DNA from: Seriola aureovittata
Taxonomy: Eukaryota > Chordata > Actinopteri > Carangiformes > Carangidae
Assembly (NCBI RefSeq): GCF_021018895.1
Contig: NC_079387.1
Location: 3,649,083-3,713,082 of the forward strand
Direction: 5' to 3'
Length of the DNA: 64,000 nucleotides
A program made the translations under genes and the position numbers. The notes under the pieces were generated by a model. That model did not search any database. It had not been told where the DNA came from and was given only the letters and a program-made list of their open reading frames with translations. Below are positions 1 through 13,999 of this stretch, in pieces (the first letter of the stretch is position 1; each line of letters begins with the position of its first letter).

Positions 1-580
1 TCCTGGTCCTAGCCTTCTCTCGCTTCTAGCAACGTGTGAATCGATCACGACTGTTTTATCCCCCGGGGGCATCGACTATTTTCTCCCATGTTTCAACTGG
101 GAGAAGAGAGTCATTTTCCATGGAATGAGAATGAGTACATGATTTATTTCCAGTGTTCAAAAGTATGCCTTGATCATATTCTGGTTTTGAGAAATGTCTT
201 GATATAAAAGACTCTGATATAAAACAATGTCACATCCCTCCACCATGTAATATGTGGGAAATATCTCATATTCTGTGTTGTTGTTTTTAATAAAACAAGA
301 GGCGACATGTCTTCAAACTGGCATTTAAAGGGTTAAAATCCTGAAAACTAATAAACATTTCATAGGTTTGAGCAGAATTGAAGTGGCTTAAGAGATGTAT
401 GCAAAAAAAAAGCAGAAAAAAATATTGATATATGATGATTTTATAGCATTTTCTTTGTGTGTCCTTTTTGGACGCGAGGAACCCCAGAGGGTACAAAATG
501 TGTTACCAGTGTATAATAGACCTGTAACAGTAAGTGACATTAGATTTTAAAAATATGTCAAAAAAGACACTTTCTTGCAG
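1..580. other. non-coding left flank
   Basis: No convincing exon is visible on either strand; the open frames are short and of random composition. Near 466-497 is a degenerate direct copy (GGA..G.GG.ACCCC.GAGGGT) of the piggyBac-like subterminal motif found at 657-683, which suggests that this flank is itself the inside of an old DNA transposon. Confidence 0.5.
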
Positions 581-582
581 AA

Positions 583-690
583 ATCCATACCTTCAGCTGT
601 AACACAGCCAAAATGATCAGCAAATCAAACAACAAAAGTAAAGAAAATGTCCAAAAAAGGACAGGGGGACCCCTGAGGGTTAATAAATCC
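583..690 (-). mobile_element. piggyBac-like terminus, left copy bordering the satellite
   Basis: Read on the minus strand, TTAA (680-683) is followed by CCCTCAGGGGTCC and a short GTCC...GGAC inverted repeat, the layout of a piggyBac-type end with its TTAA target. The same ~110 bp recurs in the same orientation at 30689-30805, on the other side of the satellite. The similarity runs past the TTAA into the words TAAATCCCATGA, so flanking host sequence was copied as well. The family name is inferred from the TTAA and end motif; no transposase is seen. Confidence 0.55.
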
Positions 691-3600
691 CATGACGTTT
701 TTTGCCATTTTTATGCTCTACTATAATATGTATTTTTTTGTCATTTTTATGCCTTACTATACTGTGACGTTTTGTGCCTGACTATACTATGACGTTTTTT
801 TTGTCATTTTTATGCCTTAGTATACTATGACATTTTTTGAAATTTTATGCCATACTATACTACGACATATTTTGTCATTTTTATGCCTTAGTATACTATG
901 ACATTTTTTGAAATTTTATGCCATACTATACTGTGACGTTTTTTGCCATTTTTATGCTCTACTATAATATGACTTTTTTTGGCATTTTTTTGCCTTACTA
1001 TACTGTGACGTTTTGTGCCTGACTATACTATGAAGTTTTTTGCCATTTTTATCCTCTACTAGAATATGACTTTTTTTTGGCATTTTTATGCCTTACTATA
1101 CTGTGACGTTTTGTGCCTGACTATACTATGACGTTTTTTTGTCATTTTTATGCCTTAGTATACTATGACGTTTTTTGAAATTTTATGCTCTACTATAATA
1201 TGTATTTTTTTGGCATTTTTATGCCTTAGTATACTGTGACGTTTTGTGCCTGACTATACTATGACGTTTTTTTGTCATTTTTATGCCTTAGTATACTATG
1301 ACATTTTTTGAAATTTTATGCCATACTATACTATGACGTTTTTTGCCATTTTTATGCCTTAGTATACTATGACATTTTTTGAAATTTTATGCCATACTAT
1401 ACTATGACGTTTTTTGCCATTTTTATGCTCTACTATAATATGACTTTTTTTGGCATTTTTTTGCCTTACTATACTGTGACGTTTTGTGCCTGACTATACT
1501 ATGACGTTTTTTTTGTCATTTTTATGCCTTAGTATACTATGACATTTTATGCCATACTGTGACGTTTTGTGCCTGACTATACTATGACATTTTTTGCCAT
1601 TTTTATGCTCTACTAGAATATGACTTTTTTTGGCATTTTTATGCCTTACTATACTGTGACGTTTTGTGCCTGACTATACTATGACATTTTTTGCCATTTT
1701 TATGCTCTACTAGAATATGACTTTTTTTGGCATTTTTATGCCTTACTATACTGTGACGTTTTGTGCCTGACTATACTATGACATTTTTTGGCATTTTTAT
1801 GCTCTACTAGAATATGACTTTTTTTTGGCATTTTTATGCCTTACTATACTATGATGTTTTTGCCATTTTTATGCCATACTATACTATGATGTTTTTGCCA
1901 TTTTAATGCTCTACTATAATATGACTTTTTTGGGCATTCTTTTGCCTTACTATACTGTGACGTTTTTTTGTCATTTTTATGCCTTAGTATACTATGACAT
2001 TTTTTGAAATTTTATGCCATACTATACTACGACGTTTTTTTGTCATTTTTATGCCTTATTATACTATGACGTTTTTTGCCATTTTTATGCTCTACTATAA
2101 TATGAATTTTTTGGGCATTTTTATGCCTTACTATACTGTGATGTTTTGTGCCTGACTATACTATGACATTTTTTGCCATTTTTATGCTCTACTAGAATAG
2201 GACTTTTTTTGGCATTTTTATGCCTTGCTATACTGTGACGTTTTGTGCCTGACTATACTATGACGTTTTTTTGTCATTTTTATGCTCTACTAGAATATGA
2301 CATTTTTTGGCATTTTTATGCCTTACTTAGTTTTGTGCCTGACTATACTATGACGTTTTTTGAAATTTTATGCCATACTATACTATGACGTTTTTTTGCC
2401 ATTTTTATGCTCTACTAGAATATGACTTTTTTTGGCATTTTTATGCCTTACTATACTGTGACGTTTTGTGCCTGACTATACTATGACATTTTTTGCCATT
2501 TTTATGCTCTACTAGAATATGACATTTTTTGAAATTTTATGCCATACTATACTATGACGTTTTTTGTCATTTTTATGCCTTAGTATACTATGACATTTTT
2601 TGAAATTTTATGCCATACTATACTATGATGTTTTTGCCATTTTTATGCCATACTATACTATGATGTTTTTGCCATTTTAATGCTCTACTATAATATCACT
2701 TTTTTGGGCATTCTTTTGCCTTACTATACTGTGACGCTTTTTTGTCATTTTTATGCCTTAGTATACTATGACATTTTTTGAAATTATATGCCATACTATA
2801 CTATGACGTTTTTTTGGCATTTTTATGCCTTATTATACTATGACGTTTTTTGCCATTTTTATGCTCTACTATAATATGAATTTTTTTGTCATTTTTATGC
2901 CTTACTATACTGTGACGTTTTGTGCCTGACTATACTATGACATTTTTTGCCATTTTTATGCTCTACTAGAATAGGACTTTTTTTGGCATTTTTATGCCTT
3001 ACTATACTGTGACGTTTTGTGCCTGACTATACTCTGACGTTTTTTTGTCATTTTTATGCCTTAGTATACTATGACATTTTTTGAAATTTTATGCCATACT
3101 ATACTATGACGTTTTTTGCCATTTTTATGCCTTAGTATACTATGACATTTTTTGAAATTTTATGCCATACTATACTATGACGTTTTTTGACATTTTTATG
3201 CTCTACTATAATATGACTTTTTTTGGCATTTTTTTGCCTTACTATACTGTGACGTTTTGTGCCTGACTATACTATGACATTTTTTGCCATTTTTATGCTC
3301 TACTAGAATATGACTTTTTTTGGCATTTTTATGCCTTACTATACTGTGACGTTTTGTGCCTGACTATACTATGACATTTTTTGCCATTTTTATGCTCTAG
3401 TAGAATATGACATTTTTTGCCATTTTTATGCCTTACTTAGTTTTGTGCCTGACTATACTATGACGTTTTTTGAAATTTTATGCCATACTATACTATGACG
3501 TTTTTTTGCCATTTTTATGCTCTACTAGAATATGACATTTTTTGTCATTTTTATGCCTTACTATACTGTGACGTTTTGTGCCTGACTATACTATGACGTT

Positions 3601-4144
3601 TTTTTGTCATTTTTATGCCTTAGTATACTATGACATTTTTTGAAATTTTATGCCATACTATACTATGACGTTTTTTGCCATTTTTATGCTCTACTATAAT
3701 ATGACTTTTTTTGGCATTTTTTTGCCTTACTATACTGTGACGTTTTGTGCCTGACTATACTATGACATTTTTTGCCATTTTTATGCTCTACTACAATATG
3801 ACTTTTTTTGGCATTTTTATGCCTTACTATACTGTGACGTTTTGTGCCTGACTATACTATGACATTTTTTGCCATTTTTATGCTCTACTAGAATATGACA
3901 TTTTTTGAAATTTTATGCCATACTATACTATGACGTTTTTTGTCATTTTTATGCCTTAGTATACTATGACATTTTTTGAAATTTTATGCCATACTATACT
4001 ATGATGTTTTTGCCATTTTTATGCCATACTATACTATGATGTTTTTGCCATTTTAATGCTCTACTATAATATCACTTTTTTGGGCATTCTTTTGCCTTAC
4101 TATACTGTGACGCTTTTTTGTCATTTTTCTGCCTTAGTATACTA

Positions 4145-7100
4145 TGACATTTTTTGAAATTTTATGCCATACTATACTATGACGTTTTTTGCCATTTTTA
4201 TGCCTTAGTATACTATGAAATTTTTTGAAATTTTATGCCATACTATACTATGACGGTTTTTGACATTTTTATGCCTTAGTATACTATGACATTTTTTGAA
4301 ATTTTATGCCATACTATACTATGACGTTTTTTGACATTTTTATGCCTTATGACATTTTTTGAAATTTTATGCCATACTATACTATGAGGTTTTTTTGTCA
4401 TTTTTATGCCTTAGTATACTATGACATTTTTTGAAATTTTATGCCATACTATACTATGACGTTTTTTTGTCATTTTTATGCCTTATTATACTATGACGTT
4501 TTTTGCCATTTTTATGCTCTACTAGAATAGGACTTTTTTTGGCATTTTTATGCCTTACTATACTGTGACGTTTTATGCCTTAGTATACTATGACATTTTT
4601 TGAAATTTTATGCCATACTATACTATGACGTTTTTTGCCATATTTATGCCTTCGTATACTATGACTTTTTTGAAATTTTATGCCATACTATACTATGACG
4701 TTTTTTGCCATTTTTATGCTCTACTATAATATGACTTTTTTTGGGCATTTTTATGCCTTAGTATACTGTGACGTTTTGTGCCTGACTATACTATGACGTT
4801 TTTTGCCATTTTTATGCCTTATTATACTATGACGTTTTTTTTAAATTTTATGCCATACAATACTATGACGTTTTTTGACATTTTTATGCTCTACTATAAT
4901 ATGACTTTTTTTGGCATTTTTTTTGCCATTTTTATGCTCTACTATAATATGTATTTTTTTGGCATTTTTATGCCTTACTATACTGTGACGTTTTGTGCCT
5001 GACTATACTATGACATTTTTTGCCATTTTTATGCTCTACTAGAATATGACATTTTTTGCCATTTTTATGCCTTACTATACTGTGACATTTTTATGCTTTA
5101 GTATACTATGACGTTTTTTGAAATTTTATGCTCTACTATAATATGTATTTTTTTGGCATTTTTATGCCTTAGTATACTGTGACGTTTTGTGCCATAATAT
5201 ACTATGACGTTTTTTGCCATTTTTATGCTTTAGTATACTATGACATTTTTTGAAATTTTATGCCATACGTTACTATGACGTTTTTTGAAATTTTTATGCT
5301 CTACTATAATATGACTTCTTTTGGCATTTTTTTGCCTTACTATACTGTGATGTTTTGTGCCTGACTATACTATGACATTTTTTGCCATTTTTATGCTCTA
5401 CTAGAATATGACTTTTTTTGGCATTTTTATGCCTTACTATACTGTGACGTTTTGTGCCTGACTATACTATGACATTTTTTGCCATTTTTATGCTGTACTA
5501 GAATATGACATTTTTTGCCATTTTTATGCCTTACTATACTGTGACATTTTTATGCTTTAGTATACTATGACGTTTTTTGAAATTTTATGCTCTACTATAA
5601 TATGTATTTTTTTGGCATTTTTATGCCTTAGTATACTGTGACGTTTTGTGCCTGACTATACTATGACGTTTTTTGCCATTTTTATGCCTTATTATACTAT
5701 GACGTTTTTTTGAAATTTTATGCCATACAATACTATGACGTTTTTTGACATTTTTATGCTCTACTATAATATGACTTTTTTTGGCATTTTTTTGCCTTAC
5801 TATACTGTGACGTTTTGTGCCTGACTATACTATGACATTTTTTGCCATTTTTATGCTCTACTAGAATATGACATTTTTTGGCATTTTTATGCCTTACTAT
5901 ACTGTGACGTTTTGTGCCTGACTATACTATGACGTTTTTTTGTCATTTTTATGCCTTAGTATACTATGACATTTTTTGAAATTTTATGCCATACTATACT
6001 ATGACGTTTTTTGCCATTTTTATGCTCTACTATAATATGACTTTTTTTGGCATTTTTTTGCCTTACTATACTGTGACGTTTTGTGCCTGACTATACTATG
6101 ACATTTTTTGCCATTTTTATGCTCTACTACAATATGACTTTTTTTGGCATTTTTATGCCTTACTATACTGTGACGTTTTGTGCCTGACTATACTATGACA
6201 TTTTTTGCCATTTTTATGCTCTACTAGAATATGACATTTTTTGAAATTTTATGCCATACTATACTATGACGTTTTTTGTCATTTTTATGCCTTAGTATAC
6301 TATGACATTTTTTGAAATTTTATGCCATACTATACTATGATGTTTTTGCCATTTTTATGCCATACTATACTATGATGTTTTTGCCATTTTAATGCTCTAC
6401 TATAATATCACTTTTTTGGGCATTCTTTTGCCTTACTATACTGTGACGCTTTTTTGTCATTTTTCTGCCTTAGTATACTATGACATTTTTTGAAATTTTA
6501 TGCCATACTATACTATGACGTTTTTTTGTCATTTTTATGCCTTATTATACTATGACGTTTTTTGCCATTTTTATGCTCTACTATAATATGATTTTTTGGC
6601 ATTTTTATGCCTTACTATACTGTGACGTTTTGTGCCTGACTATACTATGACATTTTTTGCCATTTTTATGCTCTACTAGAATAGGACTTTTTTTGGCATT
6701 TTTATGCCTTACTATACTGTGACGTTTTGTGCCTGACTATACTATGACGTTTTTTTGGCATTTTTATGCCTTAGTATACTATGACATTTTTTGAAATTTT
6801 ATGCCATACTATACTATGACGTTTTTTTGCCATTTTTATGCCTTAGTATACTATGACATTTTTTGAAATTTTATGCTCTACTAGAATATGACTTTTTTTG
6901 GCATTTTTATGCCTTACTATACTGTGACGTTTTGTGCCTGACTATACTATGACGTTTTTTTGCCATTTTTATGCCTTAGTATACTATGACATTTTTTGAA
7001 ATTTTATGCCATACTATACTATGACGTTTTTTGACATTTTTATGCTCTACTATAATATGACTTTTTTTGGCATTTTTTTGCCTTACTATACTGTGACGTT

Positions 7101-8225
7101 TTGTGCCTGTCTATACTATGACGTTTTTTTTGTCATTTTTATGCCTTAGTATACTATGACATTTTATGCCACACTGTGACGTTTTGTGCCTGACTATACT
7201 ATGACATTTTTTGCCATTTTTATGCTCTACTAGAATATGACTTTTTTTGGCATTTTTATGCCTTACTATACTGTGACGTTTTGTGCCTGACTATACTATG
7301 ACGTTTTTTTGTCATTTTTATGCCTTAGTATACTATGACATTTGTTGAAATTTTATGCCATACTATACTATGACGTTTTTTGCCATTTTTATGCCTTAGT
7401 ATACTATGACATTTTTTGAAATTTTATGCCATACTATACTATGACGTTTTTTTGCCATTTTTATGCCTTAGTATACTATGACATTTTTTGAAATTTTATG
7501 CTCTACTAGAATATGACTTTTTTTGGCATTTTTATGCCTTACTATACTGTGACGTTTTGTGCCTGACTATACTATGACGTTTTTTTGTCATTTTTATGCC
7601 TTAGTATACTATGACATTTTTTGAAATTTTATGCCATACTATACTATGATGTTTTTGCCATTTTTATGCCATACTATACTATGAGGTTTTTTTTGTCATT
7701 TTTATGCTCTACTAGAATATGACATTTTTTGGCATTTTTATGCCTTACTATACTGTGACGTTTTGTGCCTGACTATACTATGACATTTTTTGCCATTTTT
7801 ATGCTCTACTAGAATATGACTTTTTTTGGCATTTTTATGCCTTAGTATACTGTGACGTTTTGTGCCTGAGTATACTATGACGTTTTTTGACATTTTTATG
7901 CCGTTTTATACTATGATGTTTTTTTGAAATTTTATGCCATACAATAATATGACTTTTTTTGGCATTTTTTTGCCTTACTATATTGTGACGTTTTTTTGCC
8001 ATTTTTATGCCTTAGTATACTATGACATTTTTTGAAATTTTATGCCATACTATACTATGACGTTTTTTGCCATTTTTATGCTCTACTATAATATGACTTT
8101 TTTTGGCATTTTTTTGCCTTACTATACTGTGACGTTTTGTGCCTGACTATACTATGACGTTTTTTCGTCATTTTTATGCCTTAGTATACTATGACGTTTT
8201 TTGAAATTTTATGCCATACTATACT
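4145..8225. repeat. ~4.1 kb block, first copy of an intra-array duplication
   Basis: This block is repeated at about 9020-13040 with an offset of 4.81-4.88 kb. Rare private variants match in order: TATGAAATTTTTTG (4216 and 9091), the T8AAATTTTATG variant just after 4830 and 9640, ATGCTGTACTAG (near 5490 and 10310), the short CATTTTATGCCACACTG unit (near 7165 and 11990), CCATACAATAATATG (near 7936 and 12752), and GTTTTTTCGTC (near 8160 and 12975). A 63 bp difference near 4.3 kb explains the change in offset. Confidence 0.85.
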
Positions 8226-9019
8226 ATGAGGTTTTTTTTGTCATTTTTATGCCTGAATATACTATGACGTTTTTTGAAATTTTATGCCATACTATACTAT
8301 GACGTTTTTTGCCATTTTTATGCTCTACTATAATATGACTTTTTTTGGCATTTTTTTGCCTTACTATACTGTGATGTTTTGTGCCCGACTATACTATGAC
8401 GTTTTTTGAAATTTTATGCCATACTATACTATGAGGTTTTTTGCCATTTTTATGCCTTAGTATACTATGACATTTTTTGAAATTTTATGCCATACTATAC
8501 TATGACGTTTTTTGCCATTTTTATGCTCTACTATAATATGACTTTTTTTGGCATTTTTTTGCCTTACTATACTGTGATGTTTTGTGCCCGACTATACTAT
8601 GACGTTTTTTTGTCATTTTTATGCCTTAGTATACTATGACGTTTTTTGCCATTTTTATGCCTTATTATACTATGACGTTTTTTGCCATTTTTATGCCTTA
8701 GTATACTATGACATTTTTGAAATTTTATGCCATACTATACTATGACGTTTTTTGCCATTTTTATGCCATACTATACTATGACGTTTTTTGACATTTTTAT
8801 GCTCTACTATAATATGACTTTTTTTGGCATTTTTATGCCTTAGTATACTATGACATTTTTTGAAATTTTATGCCATACTATACTATGAGTTTTTTTTGGC
8901 ATTTTTATGCCTTGCTATACTGTGACGTTTTGTGCCTGACTATAGTATGACGTTTTTTTATCATTTTTATGCCTTAGTATACTATGATGTTTTTGCCATT
9001 TTAATGCTCTGCTATAATA

Positions 9020-12000
9020 TGACATTTTTTGAAATTTTATGCCATACTATACTATGACGTTTTTTGCCATTTTTATGCCTTAGTATACTATGAAATTTTT
9101 TGAAATTTTATGCCATACTATACTATGACGGTTTTTGACATTTTTATGCCTTAGTATACTATGACATTTTTTGAAATTTTATGCCATACTATACTATGAG
9201 GTTTTTTTGTCATTTTTATGCCTTAGTATACTATGACATTTTTTGAAATTTTATGCCATACTATACTATGACGTTTTTTTGTCATTTTTATGCCTTATTA
9301 TACTATGACGTTTTTTGCCATTTTTATGCTCTACTAGAATAGGACTTTTTTTGGCATTTTTATGCCTTACTATACTGTGACGTTTTATGCCTTAGTATAC
9401 TATGACATTTTTTGAAATTTTATGCCATACTATACTATGACGTTTTTTGCCATATTTATGCCTTCGTATACTATGACTTTTTTGAAATTTTATGCCATAC
9501 TATACTATGACGTTTTTTGCCATTTTTATGCTCTACTATAATATGACTTTTTTTGGGCATTTTTATGCCTTAGTATACTGTGACGTTTTGTGCCTGACTA
9601 TACTATGACGTTTTTTGCCATTTTTATGCCTTATTATACTATGACGTTTTTTTTAAATTTTATGCCATACAATACTATGACGTTTTTTGACATTTTTATG
9701 CTCTACTATAATATGACTTTTTTTGGCATTTTTTTTGCCATTTTTATGCTCTACTATAATATGTATTTTTTTGGCATTTTTATGCCTTACTATACTGTGA
9801 CGTTTTGTGCCTGACTATACTATGACATTTTTTGCCATTTTTATGCTCTACTAGAATATGACATTTTTTGCCATTTTTATGCCTTACTATACTGTGACAT
9901 TTTTATGCTTTAGTATACTATGACGTTTTTTGAAATTTTATGCTCTACTACAATATGATTTTTTTGGCATTTTTATGCCTTAGTATACTGTGACGTTTTT
10001 TGACATTTTTATGCCATACTATACTATGACGTTTTTTGCCATTTTTATGCTTTAGTATACTATGACATTTTTTGAAATTTTATGCCATACGTTACTATGA
10101 CGTTTTTTGAAATTTTTATGCTCTACTATAATATGACTTCTTTTGGCATTTTTTTGCCTTACTATACTGTGATGTTTTGTGCCTGACTATACTATGACAT
10201 TTTTTGCCATTTTTATGCTCTACTAGAATATGACTTTTTTTGGCATTTTTATGCCTTACTATACTGTGACGTTTTGTGCCTGACTATACTATGACATTTT
10301 TTGGCATTTTTATGCTGTACTAGAATATGACATTTTTTGCCATTTTTATGCCTTACTATACTGTGACATTTTTATGCTTTAGTATACTATGACGTTTTTT
10401 GAAATTTTATGCTCTACTATAATATGTATTTTTTTGGCATTTTTATGCCTTAGTATACTGTGACGTTTTGTGCCTGACTATACTATGACGTTTTTTGCCA
10501 TTTTTATGCCTTATTATACTATGACGTTTTTTGAAATTTTATGCCATACAATACTATGACGTTTTTTGACATTTTTATGCTCTACTATAATATGACTTTT
10601 TTTGGCATTTTTTTGCCTTACTATACTGTGACGTTTTGTGCCTGACTATACTATGACATTTTTTGCCATTTTTATGCTCTACTAGAATATGACATTTTTT
10701 GGCATTTTTATGCCTTACTATACTGTGACGTTTTGTGCCTGACTATACTATGACGTTTTTTTGTCATTTTTATGCCTTAGTATACTATGACATTTTTTGA
10801 AATTTTATGCCATACTATACTATGACGTTTTTTGCCATTTTTATGCTCTACTATAATATGACTTTTTTTGGCATTTTTTTGCCTTACTATACTGTGACGT
10901 TTTGTGCCTGACTATACTATGACATTTTTTGCCATTTTTATGCTCTACTACAATATGACTTTTTTTGGCATTTTTATGCCTTACTATACTGTGACGTTTT
11001 GTGCCTGACTATACTATGACATTTTTTGCCATTTTTATGCTCTACTAGAATATGACATTTTTTGAAATTTTATGCCATACTATACTATGACGTTTTTTGT
11101 CATTTTTATGCCTTAGTATACTATGACATTTTTTGAAATTTTATGCCATACTATACTATGATGTTTTTGCCATTTTTATGCCATACTATACTATGATGTT
11201 TTTGCCATTTTAATGCTCTACTATAATATCACTTTTTTGGGCATTCTTTTGCCTTACTATACTGTGACGCTTTTTTGTCATTTTTCTGCCTTAGTATACT
11301 ATGACATTTTTTGAAATTTTATGCCATACTATACTATGACGTTTTTTTGTCATTTTTATGCCTTATTATACTATGACGTTTTTTGCCATTTTTATGCTCT
11401 ACTATAATATGAATTTTTTGGGCATTTTTATGCCTTACTATACTGTGACGTTTTGTGCCTGACTATACTATGACATTTTTTGCCATTTTTATGCTCTACT
11501 AGAATAGGACTTTTTTTGGCATTTTTATGCCTTACTATACTGTGACGTTTTGTGCCTGACTATACTATGACGTTTTTTTGGCATTTTTATGCCTTAGTAT
11601 ACTATGACATTTTTTGAAATTTTATGCCATACTATACTATGACGTTTTTTTGCCATTTTTATGCCTTAGTATACTATGACATTTTTTGAAATTTTATGCT
11701 CTACTAGAATATGACTTTTTTTGGCATTTTTATGCCTTACTATACTGTGACGTTTTGTGCCTGACTATACTATGACGTTTTTTGCCATTTTTATGCCTTA
11801 GTATACTATGACATTTTTTGAAATTTTATGCCATACTATACTATGACGTTTTTTGACATTTTTATGCTCTACTATAATATGACTTTTTTTGGCATTTTTT
11901 TGCCTTACTATACTGTGACGTTTTGTGCCTGTCTATACTATGACGTTTTTTTTGTCATTTTTATGCCTTAGTATACTATGACATTTTATGCCACACTGTG

Positions 12001-13040
12001 ACGTTTTGTGCCTGACTATACTATGACATTTTTTGCCATTTTTATGCTCTACTAGAATATGACTTTTTTTGGCATTTTTATGCCTACTATACTATGACGT
12101 TTTGTGCCTGACTATACTATGACGTTTTTTTGTCATTTTTATGCCTTAGTATACTATGACATTTGTTGAAATTTTATGCCATACTATACTATGACGTTTT
12201 TTGCCATTTTTATGCCTTAGTATACTATGACATTTTTTGAAATTTTATGCCATACTATACTATGACGTTTTTTTGCCATTTTTATGCCTTAGTATACTAT
12301 GACATTTTTTGAAATTTTATGCTCTACTAGAATATGACTTTTTTTGGCATTTTTATGCCTTACTATACTGTGACGTTTTGTGCCTGACTATACTATGACG
12401 TTTTTTTGTCATTTTTATGCCTTAGTATACTATGACATTTTTTGAAATTTTATGCCATACTATACTATGATGTTTTTGCCATTTTTATGCCTTACTATAC
12501 TATGAGGTTTTTTTGTCATTTTTATGCTCTACTAGAATATGACATTTTTTGGCATTTTTATGCCTTACTATACTGTGACGTTTTGTGCCTGACTATACTA
12601 TGACATTTTTTGCCATTTTTATGCTCTACTAGAATATGACTTTTTTTGGCATTTTTATGCCTACTATACTATGACGTTTTGTGCCTGAGTATACTATGAC
12701 ATTTTTTGAAATTTTATGCCATACTATACTATGATGTTTTTTGAAATTTTATGCCATACAATAATATGACTTTTTTTGGCATTTTTTTGCCTTACTATAT
12801 TGTGACGTTTTTTTGCCATTTTTATGCCTTAGTATACTATGACATTTTTTGAAATTTTATGCCATACTATACTATGACGTTTTTTGCCATTTTTATGCTC
12901 TACTATAATATGACTTTTTTTGGCATTTTTTTGCCTTACTATACTGTGACGTTTTGTGCCTGACTATACTATGACGTTTTTTCGTCATTTTTATGCCTTA
13001 GTATACTATGACGTTTTTTGAAATTTTATGCCATACTATA
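9020..13040. repeat. ~4 kb block, second copy of an intra-array duplication
   Basis: Partner of the block at 4145-8225. The two copies are nearly identical over long stretches and differ by small indels and scattered substitutions, so the duplication is recent compared with divergence between ordinary neighbouring monomers. Confidence 0.85.
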
Positions 13041-13999
13041 CTATGACGTTTTTTGCCATTTTTATGCTCTACTATAATATGACTTTTTTTGGCATTTTTT
13101 AGCCTTACTATACTGTGACGTTTTGTGCCTGACTATACTATGACGTTTTTTTGTCATTTTTATGCCTTAGTATACTATGACATTTTTTGAAATTTTATGC
13201 CATACTATACTATGACGTTTTTTGCCATTTTTATGCCTTAGTATACTATGACATTTTTTGAAATTTTATGCCATACTATACTATGACGTTTTTTTGCCAT
13301 TTTTATGCCTTAGTATACTATGACATTTTTTGAAATTTTATGCTCTACTAGAATATGACTTTTTTTGGCATTTTTATGCCTTACTATACTGTGACGTTTT
13401 GTGCCTGACTATACTATGACGTTTTTTTGCCATTTTTATGCCTTAGTATACTATGACATTTTTTGAAATTTTATGCCATACTATACTATGACATTTTTTG
13501 CCATTTTTATGCTCTACTAGAATATGACGTTTTTTTGTCATTTTTATGCCTTAGTATACTATGACATTTTTTGAAATTTTATGCCATACTATACTATGAC
13601 GTTTTTTGCCATTTTTATGCCTTAGTATACTATGACATTTTTTGAAATTTTATGCCATACTATACTATGACGTTTTTTTGCCATTTTTATGCCTTAGTAT
13701 ACTATGACATTTTTTGAAATTTTATGCTCTGCTAGAATATGACTTTTTTTGGCATTTTTATGCCTTACTATACTGTGACGTTTTGTGCCTGACTATACTA
13801 TGACGTTTTTTTGTCATTTTTATGCCTTAGTATACTATGACATTTTTTGAAATTTGATGCCATACTATACTATGACGTTTTTTGACATTTTTATGCCTTA
13901 GTATACTATGACGTTTTTTGAAATTTTATGCCCTACTATATTATGAGGTTTTTTTGTCATTTTTATGCCTTAGTATACTATGATATTTTTTGAAATTTT

